From Pomphorhynchus laevis (taxonomy: Eukaryota; Acanthocephala; Palaeacanthocephala; Echinorhynchida; Pomphorhynchidae), in the NCBI GenBank assembly GCA_012934845.2, contig WNNJ02003285.1:88914-152913 (forward strand): a stretch of DNA of 64,000 nt, in the 5' to 3' direction. The position numbers and the translations under genes are program-made. The notes under the pieces were generated by a model that did no database searches, was not told where the DNA came from, and saw only the letters and a list, made by a program, of their open reading frames with translations. Of this stretch, positions 1-10,540 are shown piece after piece; position 1 is the stretch's first letter, and each line of letters begins with the position of its first letter.

Positions 1-2510
1 CGTATCTTCTTTAACGACCTTGCAGATCTAATGTCTCACTGTTCATTGTCTTATACTCCTTCTTTTGTTCTCGGTGACTTTAACATTCGTCTTGATCGCC
101 CGTCTGACTCTGACTCTATCACTTTAACTAATCTTTTTTCTGATTTTAACTATAAATTACTTTCAACAAGCCCAACTCATATTCTCGGCGGTGCTCTCGA
201 CATCATTGCTGTTCCTAACTGCTTCAATGACTATACCTCCTTGTCAATTACTGATCCTGGTTTGTCCGATCATTTCCTTGTCACTCTTACTCTTACTCGT
301 CCCCATCCTCCTTCTCCGCCTTTACCTTTATCTACACCAAGTCGACCCTGGAAGCTTCTCGATATCCCTGTTCTCTGCACAGCCTTACTCAATTCTTCAC
401 TCTTTTCACTTCCTCTTAACTATCTCTCTCCCGATGATCTCTGCATTCTGTTTGATTCTGAACTTACGTCGATCCTCAATAACCTTCTGCCTAGTCGACT
501 TCGACGTTCCCAGCGCTTGCACCATGCTCCCTGGTTCGATTCTGACTGTAGTCTTTCTAAGCGTCGACTCCGTCACTCTTTTCGTATGTATAAACGCTTT
601 CTTAAACGTTCACCCGACTCACTCCCTCCAAATCTTCGTGATTCCTACTTTTCTCAACGCCGTTCACATCTCATTCTTATACGTACTAAACGTACTCTCT
701 TTTGGCGAAATCAACTCGAGTCATCTTCCAACTCTAAATCTCATTGGAAAATCTTAAACTCAATTCTTTCACGATCATCTACCCTTGTAATATAAATCCT
801 GATGAATTTTCTTCTTATCTACAAACTAAACTATCTAATTTACTTTCCCTACTACCCATAGCCCCCTTGTACCCACTCTTCTCTTTAAATACTTCCCTCC
901 CAGAACTATTCCACCTTCTTCCCGTTTCGTCTGATGAAGTTTCTTCGGTTCTGCTGTCATTACCTAATAAAACCTCTCCTTCTGACCCAATTCCCACTCA
1001 CTTACTTAAAAATATCTGCACTTTTATCTTACCCTTCCTAACCACATTGTTCAACTCGTCCATCCGTAGCTGTACATTTCCTTCCATCTGGAAATGCGCC
1101 ACTGTTCGTCCTCTCATCAAAAAGCAATCTCTCGACTCCTCACTACCATCTTCGTACCGTCCTATTTCACTTCTCTCAACCCTCTCTAAACTCCTTGAGC
1201 GTCTCGTTCTTAAGCAAGTTAATACATATCTCTATTCCTCTAACTTATTTCCTCCCTTCCAAGCCGCTTTTCGCTCTAATTACTCTACCGAAATTGCCTG
1301 TCTTAAAGTTTATAACGACTTACTCATATCGCGCGATCATAAATTACGTAGTGTCATAGTTTCTCTTGATCTATCGTCTGCTTTTGACATAGTCGATCAC
1401 TCGATTCTTCTCCATCGCCTTCGTCATGATTATGGCTTCTCTTTACCCACTGTATCATGGTTTTCTTCATATCTATCAAACCGTACATTTCGCGTATATT
1501 CTAACTCTTCTCTCTCATCCTTCGTCCATTCCGTCCGGTGTTCCACAAGGCTCCGTATTAGGCCCTATACTTTTCTCTCTTCTTCTTGGTGATTTGTCTT
1601 CGATTTCTCATAAATTTAACTGCCATGTTATGCAATATGCTGATGACATTCTCATCTATGCTCATGCACCTGTTTATCATATTCACGATCTTAGTGTTTC
1701 CGCTTCGGACTGTCTTGTCTCAATTTGCAAACATCTTTCTTCCCTTCGCCTTTCTCTGAATCCTGATAAATCCAAAATTATGTGGATCCTACCTCGACGC
1801 CTCGGCTTCGAACCTCCCTCCGTATCATTAAATTCTACAATTCTTCCTATCGTTGATAATCTCGTTTTCCTAGGCTTCCATTTTGACAACCGACTTTCAC
1901 TTAAACCTTTCGTTGGAGATAAAGTACGCTCATCTACCTTGATACTCCGCAACCTTCGTCAAGTTCGTAGATTGATCGATTTCCCTTCTTGTATGACTCT
2001 CATATAATCTCTCCTTTTTTCTAGACTCAATTATTGTCTTAGTCTATTTTCCAACTCACCTAAATCCACTATTCTTCCCCTACAACGCATCGTCAACGCA
2101 GCTGTCCGAATTCTCCTCCGTCTTCGTCGTTTTGATCATACATCCTACCATCTTGCTTCTCTCGATTTGCCTACAATTTATTGTTGTGTTCAAATTCGTC
2201 TTCTTATCATTGCTTTCCGCCTTGTAACTTTTCATACCCCTTCATTTCTCAACCTTCCTTTTCTTGATAATTCTCGTCCTGTTTACTGTTCCTTGCGTTC
2301 CTGTAATTCCCTTCTTTTACATGTCCCAAACTACTCTACCTCCTTTGGACTCCGCTCCTTCCTGGTGGCTGCTCCTCTATCGTGGAATCATCTGCCCATT
2401 CATATACGCCAATCAACTTCCCTGCAGTGCTTCAAAAGACAAATCCGATCCCATTTTAACAATTTATCCGCTTGACTTTTTCATAAAAATTTGTATTATT
2501 ATATTATATT
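1..2510 (+). mobile_element. CR1/L2-like LINE, 5'-truncated, ORF2 with three breaks
   Basis: Non-LTR retrotransposon whose ORF2 would nick DNA and reverse-transcribe its own RNA at the target. The window opens inside the APE-type endonuclease: LGDFNIRLDRP, GGALDIIAVPN and DPGLSDHFLV are visible at 61-290. The reverse transcriptase follows: YRPISLLSTLSKLLERLV near 1160-1215, LDLSSAFDIVDHSILL near 1370, GVPQGSVLGPILF near 1540 and YADDILIYAHAP near 1640. A C-terminal region like that of L2/CR1 elements ends at 2475. The frame changes near 785 and near 1510-1530, and an in-frame TAA lies at 2005-2007, so the copy is dead. The 3' end is an AT-rich tail near 2490-2510. The CR1/L2 group assignment rests on motif style, not on a tree. 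Confidence 0.9.
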
Positions 2511-2924
2511 ATTAATACAATATTTGGTATTGTAGCAGAATCAACAAGACACAAATTTATCGTTAACATTTTCAGAAAAACTACACTATTTTGAGAATTT
2601 TATTGCTTACAAAATAAGAATTGATAGTGCTCGAAAAATTCCAAAATAAGAAAACTAAAAAGTCATTTTCATTGGATATATTTAAGTATTTAAATATATC
2701 ATCAAATATTTAAGTAATTTAAGTATACGACATTTCAAAAATTCCTAATTAAGGAATTTAACTCAAATTCGGGGTAGGATACAATCGATTTCTTTGTGTT
2801 GATATTTTAAAATAATAATTAAATACTTGTTAAATTTTAGATTTCAATAAAATTTATTAATTTTAATGAACGAACACAAAACGTTTGTTTGAAGAACTGT
2901 TGTTTGCTATTTAAAAACGTCTAG
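2511..2924. other. AT-rich spacer
   Basis: No gene or recognisable repeat. AT-rich sequence between the LINE tail and the stathmin-like gene; it should include that gene's 3' UTR, which is transcribed leftwards. Confidence 0.5.
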
Positions 2925-3614
2925 TTAATCACCATTCTCTTCCGTTCCTTCGCCGTTAAGGTTATCGTCGGATTTAAGTGATACTTCACATTGACCATTT
3001 TCTTCCGTGTCTTTTTTTTCCTTTCGAGCTTGAACAACCTTCTGAACATTTGCGTGATGCTCACTTAAACGCTTTTTTATGTCACTTAATCGTGCAATTC
3101 GTGCAGCCTCTCCAGATTTTAATTTTGAATCCAGCTCATGTTCATACTGTTCTTTCAATTTCTCTAAGCGTTCTTGTTTTCTCATGGAAGCTTTTTCCAC
3201 CTTTTCCAATGACTTTCTAGCCAATTCCTGCTTCTCCATCAAAGCTTTTTCTCGATTTTCCTTAGCTTGCTCACATTTCTCGGCCAATTTTTTCTCAGTG
3301 TCTTCGACAAAACAGCTTTCGTTCACGCGCTTACGCTTTCGGCATTCGTCGACGCGCTCAGCTGATGACTCGACAACTCTTTGAATAGCGGCTCTGCGCA
3401 TACTTACCTCGGCCAATCTAGCATTAAGCTCATTGGGTGTAGAAGGTGTAGTTCTGTTAGATGAAGCAAAACGACGGGACTTGCTCTGTGGACTACTAAA
3501 CTCATTCGATTCAATGACCGAAGCACTGTGGCTTTTATCAATTATTTCAAATGATAAACCACCTGGACCTTGATCGATTTCTGATACAAACATTTCGTTA
3601 TCCGAATCTCCCAT
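2925..3614 (-). CDS. Stathmin-family microtubule regulator
   Basis: Predicted 229-residue protein of the stathmin family, cytosolic phosphoproteins that bind two tubulin heterodimers and promote microtubule disassembly. GGLSFEIIDKS at residues 18-28 matches the conserved N-terminal stathmin segment (vertebrate SGQAFELILSP). Residues 60-205 are an almost unbroken charged helix with the family's look, including KENREKALMEKQE and KLKEQYEHELDSKL. Serine-rich SSPQSKSRRFASS at 40-52 could carry Ser-Pro type phosphosites. The start is the Met of MGDSDNEM. Upstream in the same frame is a hydrophobic stretch, but a good acceptor (AG at 3622-3623) lies just before this ATG, so that stretch is probably 5'-UTR intron. 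The coding part is one exon and intact. It is longer than vertebrate stathmin (about 149 aa) because of extra linker and an acidic tail. Confidence 0.85.
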   Translation of the reverse strand: MGDSDNEMFVSEIDQGPGGLSFEIIDKSHSASVIESNEFSSPQSKSRRFASSNRTTPSTPNELNARLAEVSMRRAAIQRVVESSAERVDECRKRKRVNESCFVEDTEKKLAEKCEQAKENREKALMEKQELARKSLEKVEKASMRKQERLEKLKEQYEHELDSKLKSGEAARIARLSDIKKRLSEHHANVQKVVQARKEKKDTEENGQCEVSLKSDDNLNGEGTEENGD

Positions 3615-4060
3615 TTCAAACCTACAAAAATATAGCATAATTCTTAAAAATACTAAAATTAAATAAAAAAATCTAATAAAAAACTCGAAACTATGAAAAG
3701 ATAATAAAATGCAAGCAGGAAGCAAATATAAAAACAAGCGAGCACATCAATCGCAATGTTTTAAATCCATATAGTATAAAGCTAATGCAATATATGAGCA
3801 ATAATCTATAATTTATGAATCAACATTGAAAAACCAGCTTTGTGGCTAATTCCATTAACCGGAGGGGTTATTGAGATGAAGTACAATGGTAAAACACGAA
3901 ACAACAAATTAATTATTTACCTGGAAGTGATAATTTCTCGTGTGGAATTATATTTTAGGTAAAAACAATTGAATAATTTAAACTAAATTCAATAGATTAA
4001 CAAAATAGTTTAATATTTAATATTGATCAAAATATTGATTAAAAATATTTTAAATACATT
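3615..4060. other. Upstream/intron region of the stathmin-like gene
   Basis: AT-rich. It holds the putative 5'-UTR intron of the stathmin-like gene starting at 3624. No other ORF is convincing. The right end, near 4036-4058, already resembles the satellite unit found again from 4.6 kb. Confidence 0.4.
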
Positions 4061-4064
4061 TTTA

Positions 4065-4550
4065 CTGCCTCAGCCTTTTCGCCAATTCTCCAAAATCCAT
4101 CATCCTACCTCTACAACACATCATCAACTCCGTCGTTCGAGTGATCACACGTCTTCGTCGCTTCGACCATCCATCCACATATCTTGCCCAACTCTCCTGG
4201 CCGATCATCCACATCCGCATCAAACTCTGCCTTCTCGTAACTTTTCGTCTCATCGCTGTTGGCTCCCCATCGTTCATCAACCTTCCTTTTCTAGACAACA
4301 CACGCCCCCTCTCTATCGCTGCGTTCCCGTCATTTTTTCTTACTCCACGTTCTTAATTACTCCAACAACTACGGTCTCTAATCTTTCCCGTCGCCGTCCC
4401 CTCGCCTGGAAATAGCTCAATCTCGACGTTACCCTCCCTATTTTATTACATTCAAATACCTCCTTTGTTCAAACCTTCTCGATACATGATTTAGACTTTT
4501 TTACTTCATGGTCATGTTATCCAGCACGCATTTGCACGTAAAAATAAATC
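4065..4550 (+). mobile_element. CR1/L2-like LINE, 3'-end fragment
   Basis: Same family as the copies at 1-2510 and 10455-14520. Readable pieces, spread over more than one frame, include RLRRFDHPSTYLAQLSWP, FRLIAVGSPSFINLPFLDNT and a terminal LAWK. They match the C-terminus of the other copies (RLRRFDHTSTYFAQLSLP, LAWNQL). The tail, with an A-rich AAATAAATC-type run near 4540, matches the tail of the minus-strand copy at 10460. Strongly 5'-truncated, as LINE insertions often are. Satellite-like sequence flanks both sides, so it probably inserted into the satellite or became part of it. Confidence 0.8.
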
Positions 4551-4554
4551 TATT

Positions 4555-4968
4555 TTTCATTATTCCGTCCCCTAGTTTTAACCTACCGCTAGCAGATTAA
4601 ACAAATTAAAAATATTTTAAATACATCATCACATTCCATATTTTTAAGCTGCAGACATCAGATTTAACAGATTAAAAATATTTTAAATACATTAACCCGG
4701 CTGCTAGTTTTAAGCTATCGCTAGCAGATTTAACAGATTGAAAATATTCAAAGTACATTATCCCGGCCTCTAGTTTAAACCGGACCCAAGTGGATTTAAC
4801 AGATTAAGAATATTTTTAATACAATATCCCGTCCCTTAGATTTAACATTCCGCTAGTAGAGTTAACAGATTAAAAAATTAAATACGTAATCCCGGCCAAT
4901 AGTTTAAGCCTGCCGCTAGCAGATTACACAAATTAAAAATATTTTAAATACATTATCCCGGCCGCTGG
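4555..4968. repeat. Diverged satellite, unit about 75 bp, 5-6 copies
   Basis: A unit of roughly 70-80 bp repeats in tandem. Each carries a cccggcc-like start, a tag like cgctagcagatt, and an end like attaaaaatattttaaatac. Units start near 4563, 4625, 4698, 4763, 4825 and 4890. They differ by substitutions and small indels, so the array is old. A half unit also sits left of the LINE fragment, at about 4036-4058. Confidence 0.8.
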
Positions 4969-6590
4969 TCTTTGTTGAGCAATCTATTATTAAGTCTTTA
5001 TGGGTAAGCGATGATAGCGGACAACTGAAGCCCAGTCGAATTAATTATAGATGAGGGACACGTGGGAATTTATCATGTCATACGGATGGTAGTAATATAG
5101 CCTAGCAATGTACAATTTTCTTCACTCCTAATATTAAAGGCACCGTCAACTGATTTAAAATACTGGAATAGAAACGGGATTCGACTCCTCAATAATACAA
5201 CTTAATGTATTATCTTTCACAATGATGTTGCCTTCATATGTGGTAAAAGTAGATTCCATGTTTTCTTCGTCATTTTTAAGTAAATTTAACTGATCTGCAA
5301 CGCAGAATAGAACGAAAAAGCAATGGTATCAACGACCACATGGGAAACGGCGAGGTTTAATAATTCTTTTATTGAAACTGCACTGGCATTCCCTGCTACT
5401 GTAGAAATAGCGGAAGCACAACAAACAGCAATCTGCGAAGCATCCCTATATTTTCTAATCATCAAGCGTCGCTGCTAAAATAATTTGAAGCTGCGATAGC
5501 CAACTGTACAATAACAGTTTGACGGCGAATCGGTCGTTGCAATGCAACAACATGCAGGCGGCAACAACACAAGCTGATATGAAATTCACTTGCAAATAAT
5601 ATTGCTGATAACGATGTTGTTTTTAAGAAGTTGATAGGAAACAGCAAAGCATTGAAATTGATGTGTCCTGTCTCTCTCTCCATTTCATTCTCGATCGTGT
5701 ATTGTCACATGCTTACGACTGCCTGACAATTGAAAAAGCGCTAAGGAAATGCAGCTTTTACTTGATCCGAATTTCAGATCCGAAAGAATTTTGACGCAGT
5801 GCATACAGGACGAGTATAGAAATACTTTAAGATACAAGAACACAGCCACTATTTTAGATCAACTGTGCGAATAGAGAAATTAAAAGTTTTGGAAATAATC
5901 AACTCTTCTAGTTTTCAGATTAGCCGGTATTTTAAACTCAGCAGTTCCGACAGCTTATAGAAAACGACATTAATTATAAGAGCCAGACAAAATGCTGTTC
6001 TGCGTAAAGACGTGTCCGATGAGAGAGTTGCTCTATATGCTACAAACGTTTCTCTATGTCAAGTCGTAATAGTAACAGACGATATCCGCATTTTTAAAAT
6101 TATATTAGCACAAGAAACCAGATACATCTGAATGGAGATTTTAAGAGCGATAATAATGGACATATGGCTTCCTTGTTAGTAATCGCAAGTTAGATTTTAC
6201 GCATTAATTCCTATTTACTATTATATAAGCCATTGTTTCTGCAATCAGCAATTCCTGGTGTCAGATGCTCAACCGTGTGACGCGCGAGGATCTTTGCTGC
6301 AAGTAGACGAGTGGCTGGAGTTGAGACGAACAACCCGATTGCTTAAGCAACATTCCACAACAACAGTATCATCCGACAACATGGGAAGTTAGCGAATAAA
6401 CCGAATTATTGAGATTATGAATCTCAATACTAACAAATGCTATGTTCAATGCGACAGTTTAGTCCATCGTGATATTAAAATTATATCTCTTAGTGAAAAT
6501 CCAAGGTTTTTAGAGAGATTACTGGCATCATGACATAACCCAAAGTTGTGTCATGTGTTCTTCAAACCAAAGTAGTGTACCAAATGCACA
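4969..6590. other. Region without a recognisable gene
   Basis: 1.6 kb of more balanced base composition than its surroundings, especially 5280-6400. Short open stretches exist on both strands (for example 5462-5683 on the minus strand), but none looks like a known family and all are interrupted. It may be an unrecognised, decayed mobile element or gene. Confidence 0.4.
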
Positions 6591-6596
6591 AGGCTC

Positions 6597-6667
6597 TATA
6601 TATACATCGGAGCAAGGCTCCGATGTATATATACATCGTAGCCCTGCTAGATATCAAGGCTACGATG
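6597..6667. repeat. Two adjacent perfect hairpins
   Basis: First hairpin: 17-bp perfect arms at 6597-6613 and 6617-6633 with a 3-nt loop. It is followed directly by 10-bp perfect arms at 6634-6643 and 6658-6667. The gctagatatc of the second loop recurs as gcctagatatc at about 6674-6684. Function unknown. Confidence 0.8.
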
Positions 6668-7328
6668 TAGCAAGCCTAGATATCGGTAGGTTAAACAAAG
6701 TTTTAATGTTTATTACCCACTTTTGGGTTATTTATATACAATATCGCATATTTAGTAAATTATCCAAAAAGCAATAAATGTACTAGAACCATAAAAGCAA
6801 TAATAGAATAAAAGAATATAAAAGAAAATATATTTTATATACAACATCGCATATTTAGGAAATTATTATAATCAAAATATGCATAAATTATTACATACAA
6901 AGTCATAATCATTCAAAAAGTATAAGCATTTTAATTTTGAATATTTGAAAAAGTATCTTAATTACATTAACGAAAGTGTTTTAATCACTAACCAAAAACA
7001 GGAAACAAAAACATCTAAAAATGGCGTGAAATGTAACTAAGTAAATTGACGATTAAAATATAAATATAATTTTTGTATTTATATATTAATTTAATAAATA
7101 AATGTGATTTATTGTTTGTTATCATCTTTAATGAATTTAAGCAAGCTGTTAGAGCTGAAAATTAAATAATATATATTCTATCCATAAACATGGAGCTTAT
7201 CAAACTCATTATATTTTTCAAGATATCTTGAGTCTATAGCTTGAGGCAAAATTTTGTATCTAAAGGGATATATTCTCAGGTGGGGATTTTAAATTGAATT
7301 AATATTTCTCACATGATGGGAAACAAAT

Positions 7329-8010
7329 CAGCTAACTGAGTCTACGTATTTAATATAATTATAAAATAAACAAAACATAATAATGCTAAATCAAAATTTA
7401 ATAATTAAATAATAAAATAAATAATTGTTTTTAGATTTTCTATAATTTAAATCAAGTTAAAATAAAAAATTGAAATTTAAAATAAATGTCATTTTTATGA
7501 ATTGACTAATAAATAACAGACGTTGTATCAGAATAAGAATTAGAGGTCACCAGAAGGAACTGCTATGCTATAAGGTTTCGGCTCTTATTCTTCGACCCAG
7601 CATTACAGCGGTGCCAAATAGGTGATAAGGACGTATTTCCTCTGATAAAACTATCTAGTATCTAATTCTAATACAAAGTATATTATTTATTATCCATCCA
7701 TATAAATTTGGCACCTATAGAGTTTAAATTATTTTTAATATTATTGTGTTGATTTATATATTTTACTATTTTCTGCCTTAATGTTATTTTTATAGTAACC
7801 CAGTTTAAAATATTATTTAATTAAATTATTTAAATGATTTTTAAGAAAACCAATATCGTTACATATTGTTGCAATTCTTAAAATTTCATTATTTAATGTA
7901 TTATATTTTATATTATATGGTATGCATGAATGCTCATGCAAAAATATGTTTCTTGGTTATAATAAATACAAGATAAAGATATAAAATAATATACACAATT
8001 TTGATGGAAG
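7329..8010 (-). mobile_element. Family R retroelement: 3' end and RT tail
   Basis: Minus-strand copy of a dispersed element found many times in the window. The outer end carries the conserved tag actgagtctacgta near 7336-7350. Next come a UTR with a conserved hairpin (about 7560-7615) and the decayed C-terminal RT region (7780-7970), whose other copies read like LYRKDDIFKF and EILRIATICNDIGFL. It is nearly the reverse complement of 56935-57326, so those two may be among the youngest copies. Its N-terminal part may be the block at 8916-9835, separated by a LINE-ORF1-like insertion. Confidence 0.7.
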
Positions 8011-8039
8011 CCCGATATTACAGTCGAGAAAGTTTAATT

Positions 8040-8915
8040 ATTATAAAGCTGCAACCATGGTTAATCAACCTAAAAGGAATCGTCACAAAGAACAACGGCA
8101 GTTCGTGATATTCTTTCTGTGACAGCGTGTGGTGATTACTGAGATTTGAAAGTAACCTGTTATATTTCTGATTGTGCCGTATGGACTAGTGTTGTTGTTC
8201 CCGTTTCATCTAGAGATTGTTATTCTAATGTATCCTTCACTTGTGCATTGTGTGCAAGCAAATACCTTTCGAATAAACTCACTGTTCCTGCTAAATCAGT
8301 TGATGTTCATGGCATGTTAACTGAAACTGGCAATTATGATTGGCCGCTTTTTCTAATTGAAAAGAATTCGTTTGATGGAAACAATACAACTAACGTTCCG
8401 GAGTCTGTAAAGCCTGAAATCAATGGAGTACAAAGCAACAGATCTGAAATCATGATCTCAACTATTAATCAAATGCCGATATATAGTCAATTCAAGCATT
8501 CAAATAAAATAAGGAGTGTAGCTGGCCAACGTCTTTTAATAATAACGAACAATGCTGAACAAATCACACCAACTACTAACAAATGCCGAGTTTGGCGTAA
8601 CTTTTTGTTAAATGTATCATCAAAGCGTGATGGGTTAGCAAGCAAATAAGTGTGTGACAAATGTACTATGGAAGACTCTGTTTACGGGTGACGTGAAAGA
8701 AGTGACTCATTACAAAAATGACAGTGCATCATCGGTTACGAATATCATTTTTCAGTGAACGAGAACAGGGTCCATGATTTATTGCGCAGTCTTTCTAAAT
8801 GTATTAATCCACCTAATAATGGCACTTCTCGTAATAAGCAATATACTAACTCTTGGGAACAATCACCATTATTTAAAGTAGGTGGTAAAGGTGATAGGTC
8901 TTGCTGTGTCATTAT
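8040..8915 (+). mobile_element. LINE ORF1-like fragment with zinc-finger segment
   Basis: An open stretch at 8146-8649 encodes CYISDCAVWTSVV followed by TCALCASKYLSNKL. The same cysteine spacing and the W after the first pair occur in ORF1 of the CR1/L2-like LINE at 14.3-14.4 kb (CSVHDCSGWTTIV, VCGFCANKLICNL). This is therefore probably the 5' part of a related LINE subfamily. The plus-strand frame at 8755-8915 may continue it. The rest of that LINE is missing. It lies between two minus-strand pieces of family R. Confidence 0.55.
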
Positions 8916-9835
8916 ATGCTCATTTATTTTATCAAAACTAAGACTTTTGCGATTGTACTTGGTCTCTAGAATGTTTCTAATATCATCGTTATATGGAGAT
9001 TTCAATTCTTTATTATAATTAAAAAATTCGTCCCAGGCGGTAGCATCTTATACCTTATTTTAGGAATATATTTACTTAAATCTGATCCTATTATTTCTTT
9101 ACTTTTAGAATTATTTAAATGTCTACCTATATTTATAGGTATAATTTTATCTTTCCTTTTATAATTGTTTGTTATTTTCATTTTATTTTTAATTTTATCA
9201 AATATATAATCTTTCCAAATTTTTATCTTAGATATATTCGAGCTTTCACTATTAATCAGCTTACTAAAGTAATCATTTAAGTTATTATATAACGAACTGT
9301 AAATTTTATTTTTGTCGTTGTTATTATTTAATCTATATTTATACCCTTTTGATAGCAGCTTTCTTAATTCACAATTTTCAATTAATTCTAGATTATGGGT
9401 ACATATATGTTCATTTATTTTATCAAAACTAAGACTTTTACAATTGCATTCTGTTTCCATTATGTTTCTAATATTATCGTTACAAATTGATTATAATTCT
9501 TTATTATAATTACAAATTTTTCGTCCTAATGGTGGTAGGAGTTTATACCTTATTTTAGGAATATATTTACTTAAATCTGACCCTATTATTTCTTTACTTT
9601 TAGAATTATTTAAAAGTCCGGCTATATTTATGTTATCTATACATTTATTAATGAAGTTTATGGTTAATGTATATTTTCTATTGTTATTATTTACATTTAT
9701 TGTACGATTATAGTATTTTGTATTACAATAACTGTCTATTATACAACTTAGCCTATCATAGTCGTTAATTAATTTTTGATTTATTGAACATATGATATTT
9801 TTAGAAAAACTTCTTATTTCAATTAATATTAATAT
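8916..9835 (-). mobile_element. Family R retroelement: N-terminal RT region with internal direct repeat
   Basis: Minus-strand reading gives LNNSKSKEIIGSDLSKYIPK, then LSFDKINEHICTHNLELIEN, then ELRKLLSKGYKYRL. A short LLSKG motif before the RT core is known from Penelope-like RTs and relatives, so a link is possible but unproven. The SKSKEIIGSDLSKY segment and the following SLSFDKINEH segment occur twice, about 485 bp apart (near 9000-9120 and 9500-9610; 8930-8990 and 9400-9460), a partial internal duplication. No YIDD core is present here. Confidence 0.6.
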
Positions 9836-10235
9836 TTATATATTCCACATGTGGGGGGGTTCAATTTTGAATAAGCCTTAAAACGGGTTTGTTAAGATCT
9901 GTATTGAAATAGATGCTTTATTGCCTCTATTTCGGTATATATATGTATCTTTTATTTTTGAGAGCTACACTAAAATAGAGAGAGCAAGACAATATTTATA
10001 AATATGTTCATTGATTTATATTAATATGTTCATTAGTACAAATCTGTTCATTGGAGAAGGCAAATATTTTGCCGAAAGCTAAATAAATATTGTCTTGCTC
10101 TATATATTTGGGTATATATATTCTATTTGATTTTATTATTTATATAATATATATTATATAGAGAAAATGTTGTGGATTTTATTATATATACCGTATATAG
10201 AAACCGTTGAAGGTTTTATATACTGAAGAATATAT
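9836..10235. repeat. AT-rich spacer with an 18-bp inverted repeat
   Basis: Perfect 18-bp arms at 9982-9999 and 10084-10101 (agagcaagacaatattta and its complement) enclose three copies of tgttcatt. No coding sequence was seen. Confidence 0.6.
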
Positions 10236-10239
10236 TGTC

Positions 10240-10440
10240 GTACTGGATGGTTAGCCTAGTCGGCAAGGCGTATACCCACCGATATAAAGAACCTAGGTTC
10301 GATTTACACAGCATATGAAATCTTCCATCATGACATCCAGAAATTGCATTGTCCGAGGTTGCATCATCCGGTAGCTTAGTATAGATTCTTTAGCTTGAGA
10401 TCATGGAAATAGATATATTGGAACATGCGTAGTGGAAGAA
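10240..10440 (+). mobile_element. tRNA-derived SINE (single copy)
   Basis: The head has pol III promoter features: an A-box-like TTAGCCTAGTCGG near 10251 and a B-box-like AGGTTCGATTT near 10293, spaced as in a tRNA. A non-tRNA body follows to about 10440, next to the LINE 3' end. It differs from the SINE pair at 16.4-17.0 kb. Mature tRNA folding is not convincing, so it is called a SINE rather than a tRNA gene. Confidence 0.6.
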
Positions 10441-10540
10441 GTAATTTATTTTGAAGCATGTTTAAAAAAAAGATTTATTTTAACGTGGCAAATGCGTGCC
10501 AGCGCACGCTTACATGGCCACAACCAAACAAAACTGTAAA

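Noticed and set aside
3615-3737. Hydrophobic N-terminal extension of the stathmin-like protein as a membrane anchor
   Set aside because: Some stathmins have a membrane-targeting N-terminus, but here a good splice acceptor just before MGDSDNEM and the AT-rich code suggest intron translation.
10251-10304. A tRNA gene near 10250
   Set aside because: The A- and B-box pattern is good but the cloverleaf is poor and a SINE-like body follows.
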